From Candidatus Gastranaerophilales bacterium (GTDB lineage Bacteria > Cyanobacteriota > Vampirovibrionia > Gastranaerophilales > Gastranaerophilaceae): a stretch of 7,332 nt of DNA. The stretch covers positions 1 to 7,332 of the forward strand of contig CALVEE010000164.1 in assembly GCA_944326495.1 (NCBI GenBank). Reading direction: 5' to 3'. Position numbers and translations under genes: made by a program. Positions 1 through 5,460 of this stretch are shown here, in pieces (the first letter of the stretch is position 1; the number at the start of each line of letters is the position of its first letter). The notes below the pieces were generated by a model, which saw only the letters and a list, made by a program, of their open reading frames with translations, was not told where the DNA came from and ran no database searches.

Positions 1-231
1 AAAGTAGATATTCCATCATATTTAGTTAAAGCAGGTGATGTGATTACAATCAAGACAAGAAGCAATGAGTACTTAAAAACTGTTATGAGTGCAATTGATT
101 TGTCAGGAACTCCTGCTTGGATTACACTGGATAAAGATGCTCTTAAGATTACATTCGAAAGAATACCACAAAGAGAAGAATTAGATCCGGAATTCAAAGA
201 ACAACTCGTTATAGAATACTATTCAAAATAG
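1..231 (+). CDS. rpsD: Small ribosomal subunit protein S4, C-terminal part (5' end outside window)
   Basis: The reading frame is open from the first base and gives the last 76 residues of S4, ending in TAG. The opening KVDIPSYLVKAGDVI is the end of the S4 RNA-binding domain. The tail, with PAWITLD, a basic/aromatic ITFERIP stretch and the terminal QLVIEYYSK, closely follows the bacterial S4 C terminus. S4 is a primary 16S rRNA-binding protein that starts assembly of the 30S body; in some bacteria it also represses its own operon, but no such site can be seen here. rpoA follows after 19 nt. A GTG at position 40 could be mistaken for a start, but the family alignment continues upstream of it, so this is a gene cut by the window edge and not a short ORF. 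Confidence 0.96.
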   Translation, partial: KVDIPSYLVKAGDVITIKTRSNEYLKTVMSAIDLSGTPAWITLDKDALKITFERIPQREELDPEFKEQLVIEYYSK

Positions 232-250
232 GCTGATAGGAGAAAAAAAT

Positions 251-1264
251 ATGGAATTAAAAATTAAAACTGTTAATACAATGACCAGCTCTGATGGTTC
301 ACAATACGGTAAATTTACTATTGAACCGTTGGAAAGAGGATTTGGAACAACTATCGGTAACGCACTCAGACGTGTTTTACTTTCAAGCCTTGAAGGAACA
401 GCAGTTACTTCTTGCAGAATAGAAGGTATTACTCACGAATACACAGCAATTCCGGGTGTATTAGAAGATGTTATTGATGTTATGTTAAATCTCAAGGGTT
501 TGGCTATTAAGACAGATTCAAAAGAGCCTCAGCAATTAAGAATCGATGTTGATAAACCGGGGCCGGTTTTAGCAAGCGATATCCAGCTTCCTGCTGGTGT
601 TAAGGTTGTTAATCCGGATTGGCTTATCTGCACAATCGCAGACGGCGGTTCATTCCACGCTGATATTGTTGTAGAAACAGGTAAAGGATATGTAGCAAAT
701 GATGTTCCGAGAAATTCTAAATCAGGCGCTCCTATCGATATGCTTCCGATTGATGCAACATTTATGCCTGTAAAACGTGTAAGCTATGAAGTAGAAAATA
801 CACGTGTAGGCGACAGTATTGATTTTGACAAATTAACTCTTGAAATCTGGTCAAATGGTACTGTAGATGTTACAACAGCTCTTACACAGGCTGCTGATTT
901 ATTGATTGAACATTTTGTTCAGATTTCTTCTATTACAGGTAAAAATACTCATAAAGATTTAGAAGAAAAAATTACAGAAGCTGTTTCAGAAGAAGCTCCT
1001 GTTCAAAATAGTGACGAAGAACCTTCAATAACTATTGATGAGCTGGAACTTTCTGTTCGTGCTTATAATTGCTTAAAAAGAGCAAGCATCAATTCGATGG
1101 CAGAACTTTTGAAAAAGTCTGAACACGATTTATTAAACATCAAGAACTTTGGTAAAAAATCTTCTGATGAAGTAATCGAAAGATTACATCATTTCGGTTT
1201 AGATTTGGCTCCAAATCCGGAAGTTGATGAAAATGGTATGGTTATTGAATCATCAGCAGAATAA
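251..1264 (+). CDS. rpoA: DNA-directed RNA polymerase subunit alpha
   Basis: This 337-residue protein is the alpha subunit, whose dimer scaffolds assembly of beta and beta' and whose C-terminal domain contacts UP elements and activators. The N-terminal domain (about 1-230) contains SQYGKF, EPLERG and the very conserved GNALRRVLLSSLEG (36-49). A flexible acidic linker (about 235-258) leads to the helix-hairpin-helix C-terminal domain (about 261-318). There, R270 and N273 in the SVRAYNCLK segment and the NFGKKS loop (299-304) match the DNA-contacting residues of E. coli alpha (R265, N268 and the GKKS loop). A short acidic tail follows. The length is slightly above the usual 310-330. The ATG is preceded by AGGAGA (238-243) with 7 nt spacing. 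The gene sits between rpsD and rplQ, as is common in bacteria. Confidence 0.98.
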   Translation: MELKIKTVNTMTSSDGSQYGKFTIEPLERGFGTTIGNALRRVLLSSLEGTAVTSCRIEGITHEYTAIPGVLEDVIDVMLNLKGLAIKTDSKEPQQLRIDVDKPGPVLASDIQLPAGVKVVNPDWLICTIADGGSFHADIVVETGKGYVANDVPRNSKSGAPIDMLPIDATFMPVKRVSYEVENTRVGDSIDFDKLTLEIWSNGTVDVTTALTQAADLLIEHFVQISSITGKNTHKDLEEKITEAVSEEAPVQNSDEEPSITIDELELSVRAYNCLKRASINSMAELLKKSEHDLLNIKNFGKKSSDEVIERLHHFGLDLAPNPEVDENGMVIESSAE

Positions 1265-1302
1265 ATAAAATATAAATAGTTAAATATAAAGGAAAAACAA
1301 AA

Positions 1303-1731
1303 ATGAGACACCAGACAAAAAAACATACGCTTGGTAAAGCACCGGACCAAAGAAAGGCTTTGCTGCGTTCACTGGCTACCGAACTTTTTGTTCACGGTGA
1401 AATAAAAACAACAATGGCAAGAGCAAAAGCTCTACAGCCATATGCTGAAAATATTATCACCATGGCAAAGAAAGGTGACTTGAACTCAAGAAGACTTGCC
1501 GGAAGATATATCTTTGATAAAGAAATCGGCCAGTTTATTGATACAGCAACAGGCGAAATCTTTGAAACTCCGCAAGAAGGTAAAAAATTAGCAAAACAAA
1601 CTGTTTTGAGGAAATTATTCAGCGTAATAGGCGTTAAATATTCTTCAAGACAGGGCGGTTATACCAGAATTTACAGACTTCCTCCGCGCAGAGGGGATGC
1701 TTCTGAAATGGCATTAATCCAGCTGGTATAA
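1303..1731 (+). CDS. rplQ: Large ribosomal subunit protein L17
   Basis: This 142-residue protein is bL17, a 50S protein located near the peptide exit tunnel. The diagnostic start MRHQ, then DQRKALLRSLATEL and the IKTT.ARAKA segment, are at residues 1-43. The conserved end GGYTRI.RL.PRRGDASEMALIQLV is at 118-142. The family is usually 116-130 residues. Here the extra length lies mainly at about 74-99, between the RYIFDKE segment and the TVLRKLF helix, where cyanobacterial L17 proteins have a short connection. The sense frame is uninterrupted and both flanks align, so this is an insertion and not a frameshift. AAGGAA (1289-1294) lies 8 nt before the ATG. The N-terminal third resembles cyanobacterial L17 more than proteobacterial L17, which helps to place the genome. 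Confidence 0.97.
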   Translation: MRHQTKKHTLGKAPDQRKALLRSLATELFVHGEIKTTMARAKALQPYAENIITMAKKGDLNSRRLAGRYIFDKEIGQFIDTATGEIFETPQEGKKLAKQTVLRKLFSVIGVKYSSRQGGYTRIYRLPPRRGDASEMALIQLV

Positions 1732-1735
1732 TTAA

Positions 1736-2506
1736 ATGCGCTATGCTCTTGATGTTCAGTACAGAGGCAAAAATTATGCAGGAAGCCAGATACAGTTACA
1801 GGGCGGAAAGCAGATTGAGGCGCCTACCATACAGGGTGAACTTGAAAGAGCAATTAGTACATTGATAAAAAATGACGAAAGTCATGATAATATAAGACCG
1901 ATTAAAACAATCTTCTCCGGAAGAACAGACAGAGGCGTTAATGCTCTCGGGCAGGTTGTTCATTTTGATTGTGATAAAAACATTGTTGCTTCAGATTTTA
2001 TCTATCATGTGAACGAAATTCTGCCGGAGGATATCTCTGTCAGTGATTTGAGAATTGTGGATAAATCGTTTCACGCACAAAAGTCTGCAAAATCCAGGTA
2101 TTATAAGTATGAACTTATTAACAGGAGATACAAGCAGGCTTTTGACGGCGATATTCCGAGGATTAAGTATCCTTTGAATATTGAAAGGATGCAGGAAGGG
2201 TTGAATTATCTTCTTGGCGAACATGATTTTTCAAGTTTTAAAAGTTCCGGAACGCTGAACCCGAGCAAAGTTTGTTTTATCTCCAGAGCCGAAGTCGAAA
2301 GACAGGGCGATAGAGTGTTCATACATATTATAGGAAACAGGTTTCTTTATAATATGGTAAGAACAATAGTCGGTACGCTCCTTGAAATTGAGGGGCATAA
2401 TCTGCCTGCGGAGCATATGAAAGATGTTCTGAAGGCATGTGACAGGCGAAAAGCCGGTCAAACAATGAGTCCTTTAGGACTTACATTAATGAAAGTAGAA
2501 TATTAG
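1736..2506 (+). CDS. truA: tRNA pseudouridine(38-40) synthase TruA
   Basis: TruA isomerises uridines 38, 39 and 40 in the anticodon stem-loop of many tRNAs. The 256-residue length is normal. The catalytic motif SGRTDRGVNALGQV (61-74) carries the expected nucleophilic Asp at 65. Later family motifs include the KSRYYKYELI stretch (119-128), GEHDFSSF (161-168), the NRFLYNMVRTIVGTLLEI segment (201-218) and the closing AGQTMSPLGL (240-249). The ATG is only 4 nt after the rplQ stop and has no recognisable Shine-Dalgarno sequence, which suggests translational coupling to rplQ and probably lower output than its ribosomal neighbours. Its use of AGG arginine codons also fits lower expression. A truA between rplQ and rplM is a known bacterial arrangement, found in Cyanobacteria and, with extra genes, in Firmicutes. 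Confidence 0.97.
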   Translation: MRYALDVQYRGKNYAGSQIQLQGGKQIEAPTIQGELERAISTLIKNDESHDNIRPIKTIFSGRTDRGVNALGQVVHFDCDKNIVASDFIYHVNEILPEDISVSDLRIVDKSFHAQKSAKSRYYKYELINRRYKQAFDGDIPRIKYPLNIERMQEGLNYLLGEHDFSSFKSSGTLNPSKVCFISRAEVERQGDRVFIHIIGNRFLYNMVRTIVGTLLEIEGHNLPAEHMKDVLKACDRRKAGQTMSPLGLTLMKVEY

Positions 2507-2553
2507 GGGTAGATCTTTAAAAAAAAGATTTGCCGTAACAATGGAGAATAAGC

Positions 2554-2991
2554 ATGAAAACATATTCAGCAAAACCTCTTGAAGTTGAAAGAAAATGGTA
2601 TGTAATCGATGCTGAAGGCGAAGTTTTAGGCCGTTTAGCAGTTCGCATTGCAAACATTTTAAGAGGTAAGAATAAGCCGGAATATACTCCAAACGTTGAT
2701 ACAGGCGATTTTGTCGTTGTAGTAAACGCTGAAAAAGTATTAGTTACCGGTAATAAAGAAACAGATAAGATTTATTATCACCATACAGGTTATCCGGGCG
2801 GCTTGAAGGCTGCTTCTGTTAAAGAAGTAAGAGAAAAAGACGCAACTAAGTTAATCGAAAAAGCTGTTAAGGGCATGTTACAGCACAATACTTTAGGTGC
2901 TCAACAGTTTACTAAATTAAAAGTATATTGCGGACCTAATCACCCGCATGCGGCACAAAAGCCGATTGTATTAGAAAAGGAGGCTAAATAA
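2554..2991 (+). CDS. rplM: Large ribosomal subunit protein L13
   Basis: This 145-residue protein is uL13, an early-assembling 50S protein that binds 23S rRNA. Visible family features are the N-terminal KTYSAKP and RKWYVIDAEGEVLGRLA (13-29), the GDFVVVVNAEKVLVTGNK core (51-68), the HHTGYPGGLK motif (76-85), AVKGMLQHNTLG (108-119) and the LKVYCGPNHPHAAQKP tail. The length is typical. GGAGA (2543-2547) precedes the ATG by 6 nt. The 47-nt gap after truA holds only a weak AT hairpin and no clear promoter, so I infer continued transcription from upstream. The last codons contain the ribosome binding site of rpsI, and the stop overlaps the rpsI start by one base, as expected for the conserved L13-S9 pair. 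Confidence 0.98.
   Translation: MKTYSAKPLEVERKWYVIDAEGEVLGRLAVRIANILRGKNKPEYTPNVDTGDFVVVVNAEKVLVTGNKETDKIYYHHTGYPGGLKAASVKEVREKDATKLIEKAVKGMLQHNTLGAQQFTKLKVYCGPNHPHAAQKPIVLEKEAK
2977..2983 (+). promoter_or_regulatory. Strong ribosome binding site for rpsI inside the end of rplM
   Basis: AAGGAGG lies 7 nt before the rpsI ATG and within the last codons of rplM. It is the closest match to the Shine-Dalgarno consensus among the start sites inspected in this window. It fixes the rpsI start at 2991 and, with the 1-nt TAATG overlap, suggests matched, partly coupled synthesis of L13 and S9. Confidence 0.85.
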
Positions 2992-3389
2992 TGGCTGAAT
3001 CTAAAGAAATTATGGCTACAGGCCGCAGAAAATGCGCGATTGCCGTTGTTAAATTAGTTAAAGGCAAAGGCAGAATTTTCGTTAACGGTAAAAAATTAAC
3101 TGATTATATAGGTAACATGCCTGCTGTTGAAATGATGGTATACAGACCTTTAGTTTTAACTGAAAATCAGGATAAATATGATGTAAGAGTTAAAGCAGTA
3201 GGCGGCGGTATTGTTGCTCAAGCATCAGCTATCAGACATGGGATTTCAAGAGCATTGTTAAAGGCTAACGAGGATTACAAAAATGTATTGCGCTCTGAAG
3301 GCTTATTAACACGTGATGCAAGAGTTAAAGAACGTAAGAAATACGGTAGAAAAAGAGCTCGTAAGAGATTCCAGTTCTCAAAACGTTAA
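2991..3389 (+). CDS. rpsI: Small ribosomal subunit protein S9
   Basis: This 132-residue protein is uS9, whose basic C-terminal tail reaches the P-site tRNA in the 30S subunit. The start ATGRRKCAIAVVKLVKGKGR (9-28), then FVNGKKLTDY, the VRVKAVGGGIVAQASAIRHG segment (66-85) and RDARVKERKKYGRKRARKRF are all family hallmarks. The protein ends in the expected SKR, so the P-site tail is intact. The start overlaps the rplM stop by one base and has a near-perfect Shine-Dalgarno sequence. This is the last gene of the operon and is followed at once by a hairpin terminator. In many Cyanobacteria rpmE follows rpsI; it is absent here. Confidence 0.98.
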   Translation: MAESKEIMATGRRKCAIAVVKLVKGKGRIFVNGKKLTDYIGNMPAVEMMVYRPLVLTENQDKYDVRVKAVGGGIVAQASAIRHGISRALLKANEDYKNVLRSEGLLTRDARVKERKKYGRKRARKRFQFSKR

Positions 3390-3403
3390 TTCTTGTTATA
3401 AAT

Positions 3404-3444
3404 AAAAAAAAAAAACGGTTTCTTCTAAAGAAGCCGTTTTTTTT
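3404..3444. terminator. Strong intrinsic terminator, probably bidirectional, between convergent genes
   Basis: A 9-bp stem (3416-3424 pairs with 3428-3436, one G-U pair, 3-nt loop) is preceded by 12 A and followed by 8 T. On the + strand it is a canonical Rho-independent terminator 14 nt after rpsI. On the - strand the A-tract becomes a T-tract behind the same stem, so it can also end transcription of the convergent gene whose stop lies at 3474-3476. Confidence 0.93.
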
Positions 3445-3473
3445 ATATTAAGTAAATCATTTTCAGTTTTTTT

Positions 3474-4871
3474 TTATTCATGCATTAATTCGCCTAAATC
3501 GAGAACCATACGTTTTTCCGGCGGCGAAAGTTTATACATTTGTTGAGCAAAATTTATTATGTACCATTTGCTTAAACCGATTTTTTCAAAAGTTCCGTCT
3601 TTATATAATTCAATTAGCCGGTTTATTTGTTTTTGTGAATTTTTATAAGCTTCCGGATGTTGTCTTAGATACTGTGCCATTGATTTATCTGCGCGTTCTG
3701 AATTATAGTATGTTGATGCAAGGCCGTAGTTAGAAAGCAAATCCAGACCATTTTTATTATAAGGTATAAGATGCTCTATACTGCCTTCAGCGGAGGCAAG
3801 CAAATTATAGCCGATTTTTGAGGATGAATAATCAGATGCTTTCACGATAAAAGCGGATAAATCATCATGAGATGTTGGCAGCAGAGTTGCTGTTTTTATC
3901 ATTTGACGTGCAAGTTTTGTATCTTTTAGGGTATCTGTGATTTTTTTTAATTCATATATAAATGATTTTCGGTTAAATGAGGTTTTTGTGGGTATATTAA
4001 ATATTTTTGCCCGTGTTTGCTGTAACAGTCGTGAAAGTTCAAAGTTGTTGTTTAAAGGTGAATTCATTTGCAGGACTTCGATTTGTTTTAAAAGTTCATT
4101 TCGTTGACGAACTAAAGCTTGTTGATTACGAAGTTTTCTGTTCCTAACAACTTTTGAAGAGAGATTTTTTATTGTATCAAGTTCTTCCGGAGTTTTTTCA
4201 GGCATTTTAGATGCGAGATGCCGCATTGTGTTTATTACTGTAATTTCTTCGATATTGTTTCCGGCTTCAATTTCTTCTGCAATACGTTTTAGTTTATAAT
4301 TAAATTCTTTTGCACTAAATGGCTGCCAAACTGGTGCATTCTTGAGTTTACTTTCTGTGATACTCATAAGTTCTTTATATTTTTTTCTTGTATCTTCTGG
4401 CATTTCTGTTGAGAGAGCATCAAGTTCTTTAAAATATGGTGTTTGAATATTACGTAATCTTGTGTAGTGTATAGGTGCGATATCTTCTATAATTTCTGCA
4501 AGTTTAGCTTGCGGACGTTTTGTTGCTGCAGATTTAATAATAGAAAATACCTGACTTTCAACTGTATGCAGGCAATTTCGATATGGTTCAACGGCTTCTA
4601 TTATTTTTGATATGGGGCCTGAAAAAACATGACTTGAGATTAGGTGTTCTAAATCTTTAGGATTTAAAAGAATTTTTCCGGAATACATATCCGGAATTTT
4701 ATATGCCATTAATTCCCGCAGAACTTCAGCATTTTTGGCTGAGCGTCTAAATTGTACCGGCATGATTGGAGAAGGAGCTCTCAAGCCTTCGGCTTGAGAA
4801 TACCTGCAGGTATTCGAGCTGTTTGTTTTTCTTATTATGTTTGGTCTGTAAATAATTGGTGTTATTCTCAC
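3474..4871 (-). CDS. Uncharacterised protein with a C-terminal HNH-like motif
   Basis: This 465-residue protein is not assignable to a named family. Residues about 45-330 are charged and probably helical, with a likely coiled segment at 240-270 (RNRKLRNQQALVRQRNELL). There is no signal peptide or membrane span. Residues 340-400 resemble the beta-beta-alpha metal fold of HNH nucleases: GSIEHLIP (E366, H367), a short NG turn, SNYGLAS (N381) and YYNSERAD (N390). This matches the common pattern EH..P...GG.....N......CN in spacing. The cysteines that usually bind structural zinc are missing (LASTYYN where LAC..CN is usual), so activity is uncertain. I chose GTG at 4871, giving MRITPI; no ATG lies upstream before the TAA at 4925-4923, and the next ATG (4763) has a pyrimidine-rich upstream. 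A 15-codon palindromic element encodes residues 18-32. It is a single gene, convergent with rpsI. Confidence 0.8.
   Translation of the reverse strand: MRITPIIYRPNIIRKTNSSNTCRYSQAEGLRAPSPIMPVQFRRSAKNAEVLRELMAYKIPDMYSGKILLNPKDLEHLISSHVFSGPISKIIEAVEPYRNCLHTVESQVFSIIKSAATKRPQAKLAEIIEDIAPIHYTRLRNIQTPYFKELDALSTEMPEDTRKKYKELMSITESKLKNAPVWQPFSAKEFNYKLKRIAEEIEAGNNIEEITVINTMRHLASKMPEKTPEELDTIKNLSSKVVRNRKLRNQQALVRQRNELLKQIEVLQMNSPLNNNFELSRLLQQTRAKIFNIPTKTSFNRKSFIYELKKITDTLKDTKLARQMIKTATLLPTSHDDLSAFIVKASDYSSSKIGYNLLASAEGSIEHLIPYNKNGLDLLSNYGLASTYYNSERADKSMAQYLRQHPEAYKNSQKQINRLIELYKDGTFEKIGLSKWYIINFAQQMYKLSPPEKRMVLDLGELMHE
4776..4820. repeat. 45-nt compound palindrome read in frame as 15 codons
   Basis: The element is bounded by AGCT at both ends (4776-4779 and 4817-4820), which can pair with each other. 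Inside are a perfect 8-bp hairpin, CTCAAGCC (4780-4787) with GGCTTGAG (4791-4798) around a TTC loop, and a perfect 16-bp palindrome (4799-4814, centred on CCTGCAGG). RNA or single-stranded DNA could fold as a two-armed structure. It is exactly 45 nt long, starts on a codon boundary of the minus-strand gene, contains no stop in that frame, and encodes residues 18-32 (SSNTCRYSQAEGLRA). Two perfect palindromes side by side are not explained by coding. This looks like an inserted small palindromic repeat, comparable in concept to the Rickettsia palindromic elements that sit inside genes. Only one copy is in the window, so dispersal is inferred. Confidence 0.7.
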
Positions 4872-4959
4872 AATATTAGAATATCTCTGAATAGAAATTT
4901 TTGCCAGAATGTAAATAAAGTGTTACAAATATAGGAAGCGAAAAATCTAAAAATACTTG

Positions 4960-5150
4960 CTCAACCCTCTCCTTACGGATGTGGTGCACTATTGTCCGAG
5001 ATAAATTTTAGGAGTAAAAAATATTAACCCAGTCCCTATATAAACCCCTCCCCGAAATCAAAGATTTCGACCCTCCCACACAGAGGTCAATCTGGCGGGG
5101 AGGGTAGGCTCTACACCCGGCGTAGTGGTTCCCTCGCCTTACAGGTGTCT
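4960..5150. repeat. GC-rich intergenic island of hairpins; candidate dispersed repeat or structured RNA
   Basis: This stretch has no plausible gene and is visibly GC-richer than the AT-rich DNA on both sides, especially 5040-5140. Hairpin 1 is CGAAATC (5053-5059) with GATTTCG (5063-5069). Hairpin 2 is CCCTCCC (5071-5077) with GGGAGGG (5098-5104), continued inside by CAGA (5081-5084) with TCTG (5091-5094). A competing 9-bp pairing is CCCTCCCCG (5046-5054) with CGGGGAGGG (5096-5104). Further short pairings are CTAC/GTAG (5111-5125) and ACACC/GGTGT (5113-5148). An imperfect direct repeat, CCCTCTCCTTAC (4965-4976) and CCCTCGCCTTAC (5131-5142), lies near both edges. No transposase and no known riboswitch core is recognised. 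A MITE-like or REP-like repeat seems likelier than a cis regulator, because no gene starts directly beside it. Confidence 0.55.
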
Positions 5151-5423
5151 AAATAAAACTATATGTAACTAACCAATTATTTTGCAGACAACTTAAAACA
5201 AAATAAAAATTGTTACAAAATTTTACAATAAATTTGAGAAGTTTTTTGTGCCTGTTTTATTAAAAAAACGACAAGCACAAATCAATATTAAGTGTATTTT
5301 ATATGATTATTAGAGAAGTTTCCTAATATGAAAAAAATATTCAAAAAAACTCCTTTACATTTTCTTAACAAAAGAGAATTTAATAGCAATTTTTATTTTT
5401 ACCGGCTTTTAAATATATATCCA
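5151..5423. other. AT-rich intergenic stretch without a supported gene
   Basis: This stretch is dominated by A and T runs. Visible structure is limited. One inverted repeat, TTTGTGC (5245-5251) with GCACAAA (5275-5281), extends after one mismatch by TGT/ACA. GAGAAGTTT occurs twice (5236-5244 and 5313-5321). ATTAG/CTAAT (5309-5327) forms a small dyad around the second copy. A 33-codon frame at 5328-5429 has at best a weak ribosome binding site and is not called. The region probably holds upstream regulatory DNA for the gene at 5461. Confidence 0.5.
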
Positions 5424-5440
5424 AGCTGATATAATCGGCT
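5424..5440 (+). promoter_or_regulatory. Extended -10 promoter overlapped by a dyad, for the gene at 5461
   Basis: TGATATAAT (5427-5435) is a perfect extended -10 box (TG, one base, TATAAT). A -35 match is poor: at 17-nt spacing the hexamer is TTTTAA (5407-5412). A start point near 5442 would give a leader of about 20 nt. The -10 box is embedded in an imperfect palindrome, AGCTGAT (5424-5430) with ATCGGCT (5434-5440), where a repressor could bind; that role is an inference. Confidence 0.65.
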
Positions 5441-5460
5441 ATATAGAAAAGTATATGTGT

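Noticed and set aside
2511..2530. Possible terminator or L13 leader hairpin between truA and rplM
   Set aside because: The stem is ATCTTT/AAAGAT with an all-A loop, only 6 A/T-rich pairs and no T-tract after it. It is too weak for a terminator, and no known L13-binding leader is recognisable.
1991..2692. Three minus-strand frames across truA and rplM
   Set aside because: They lie opposite clearly conserved truA and rplM coding sequence and show no domain signature; they are shadows of the real genes.
1..3389. Novel system within the ribosomal operon
   Set aside because: All six genes are standard and in an order known from other bacteria. Apart from the L17 insertion and the weak truA start, nothing there departs from expectation.
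4752..4934. 60-codon + strand frame opposite the 5' end of the HNH-like gene
   Set aside because: It is antisense to a longer, coherent coding frame, has no good ribosome binding site and has a Cys/Trp-rich composition unlike the neighbours.
4965..5150. CRISPR array or tRNA gene in the GC-rich island
   Set aside because: There are only two imperfect repeat copies, without regular spacers, and no cloverleaf with T-loop GTTCRA or anticodon arm was found.
5328..5429. 33-codon frame (MKKIFKKTPLHF...) ending just before the -10 box
   Set aside because: It has only a weak upstream GAGAAG, lies in very AT-rich DNA with no similarity I recognise, and its stop overlaps the extended -10 element. A chance ORF is more likely.
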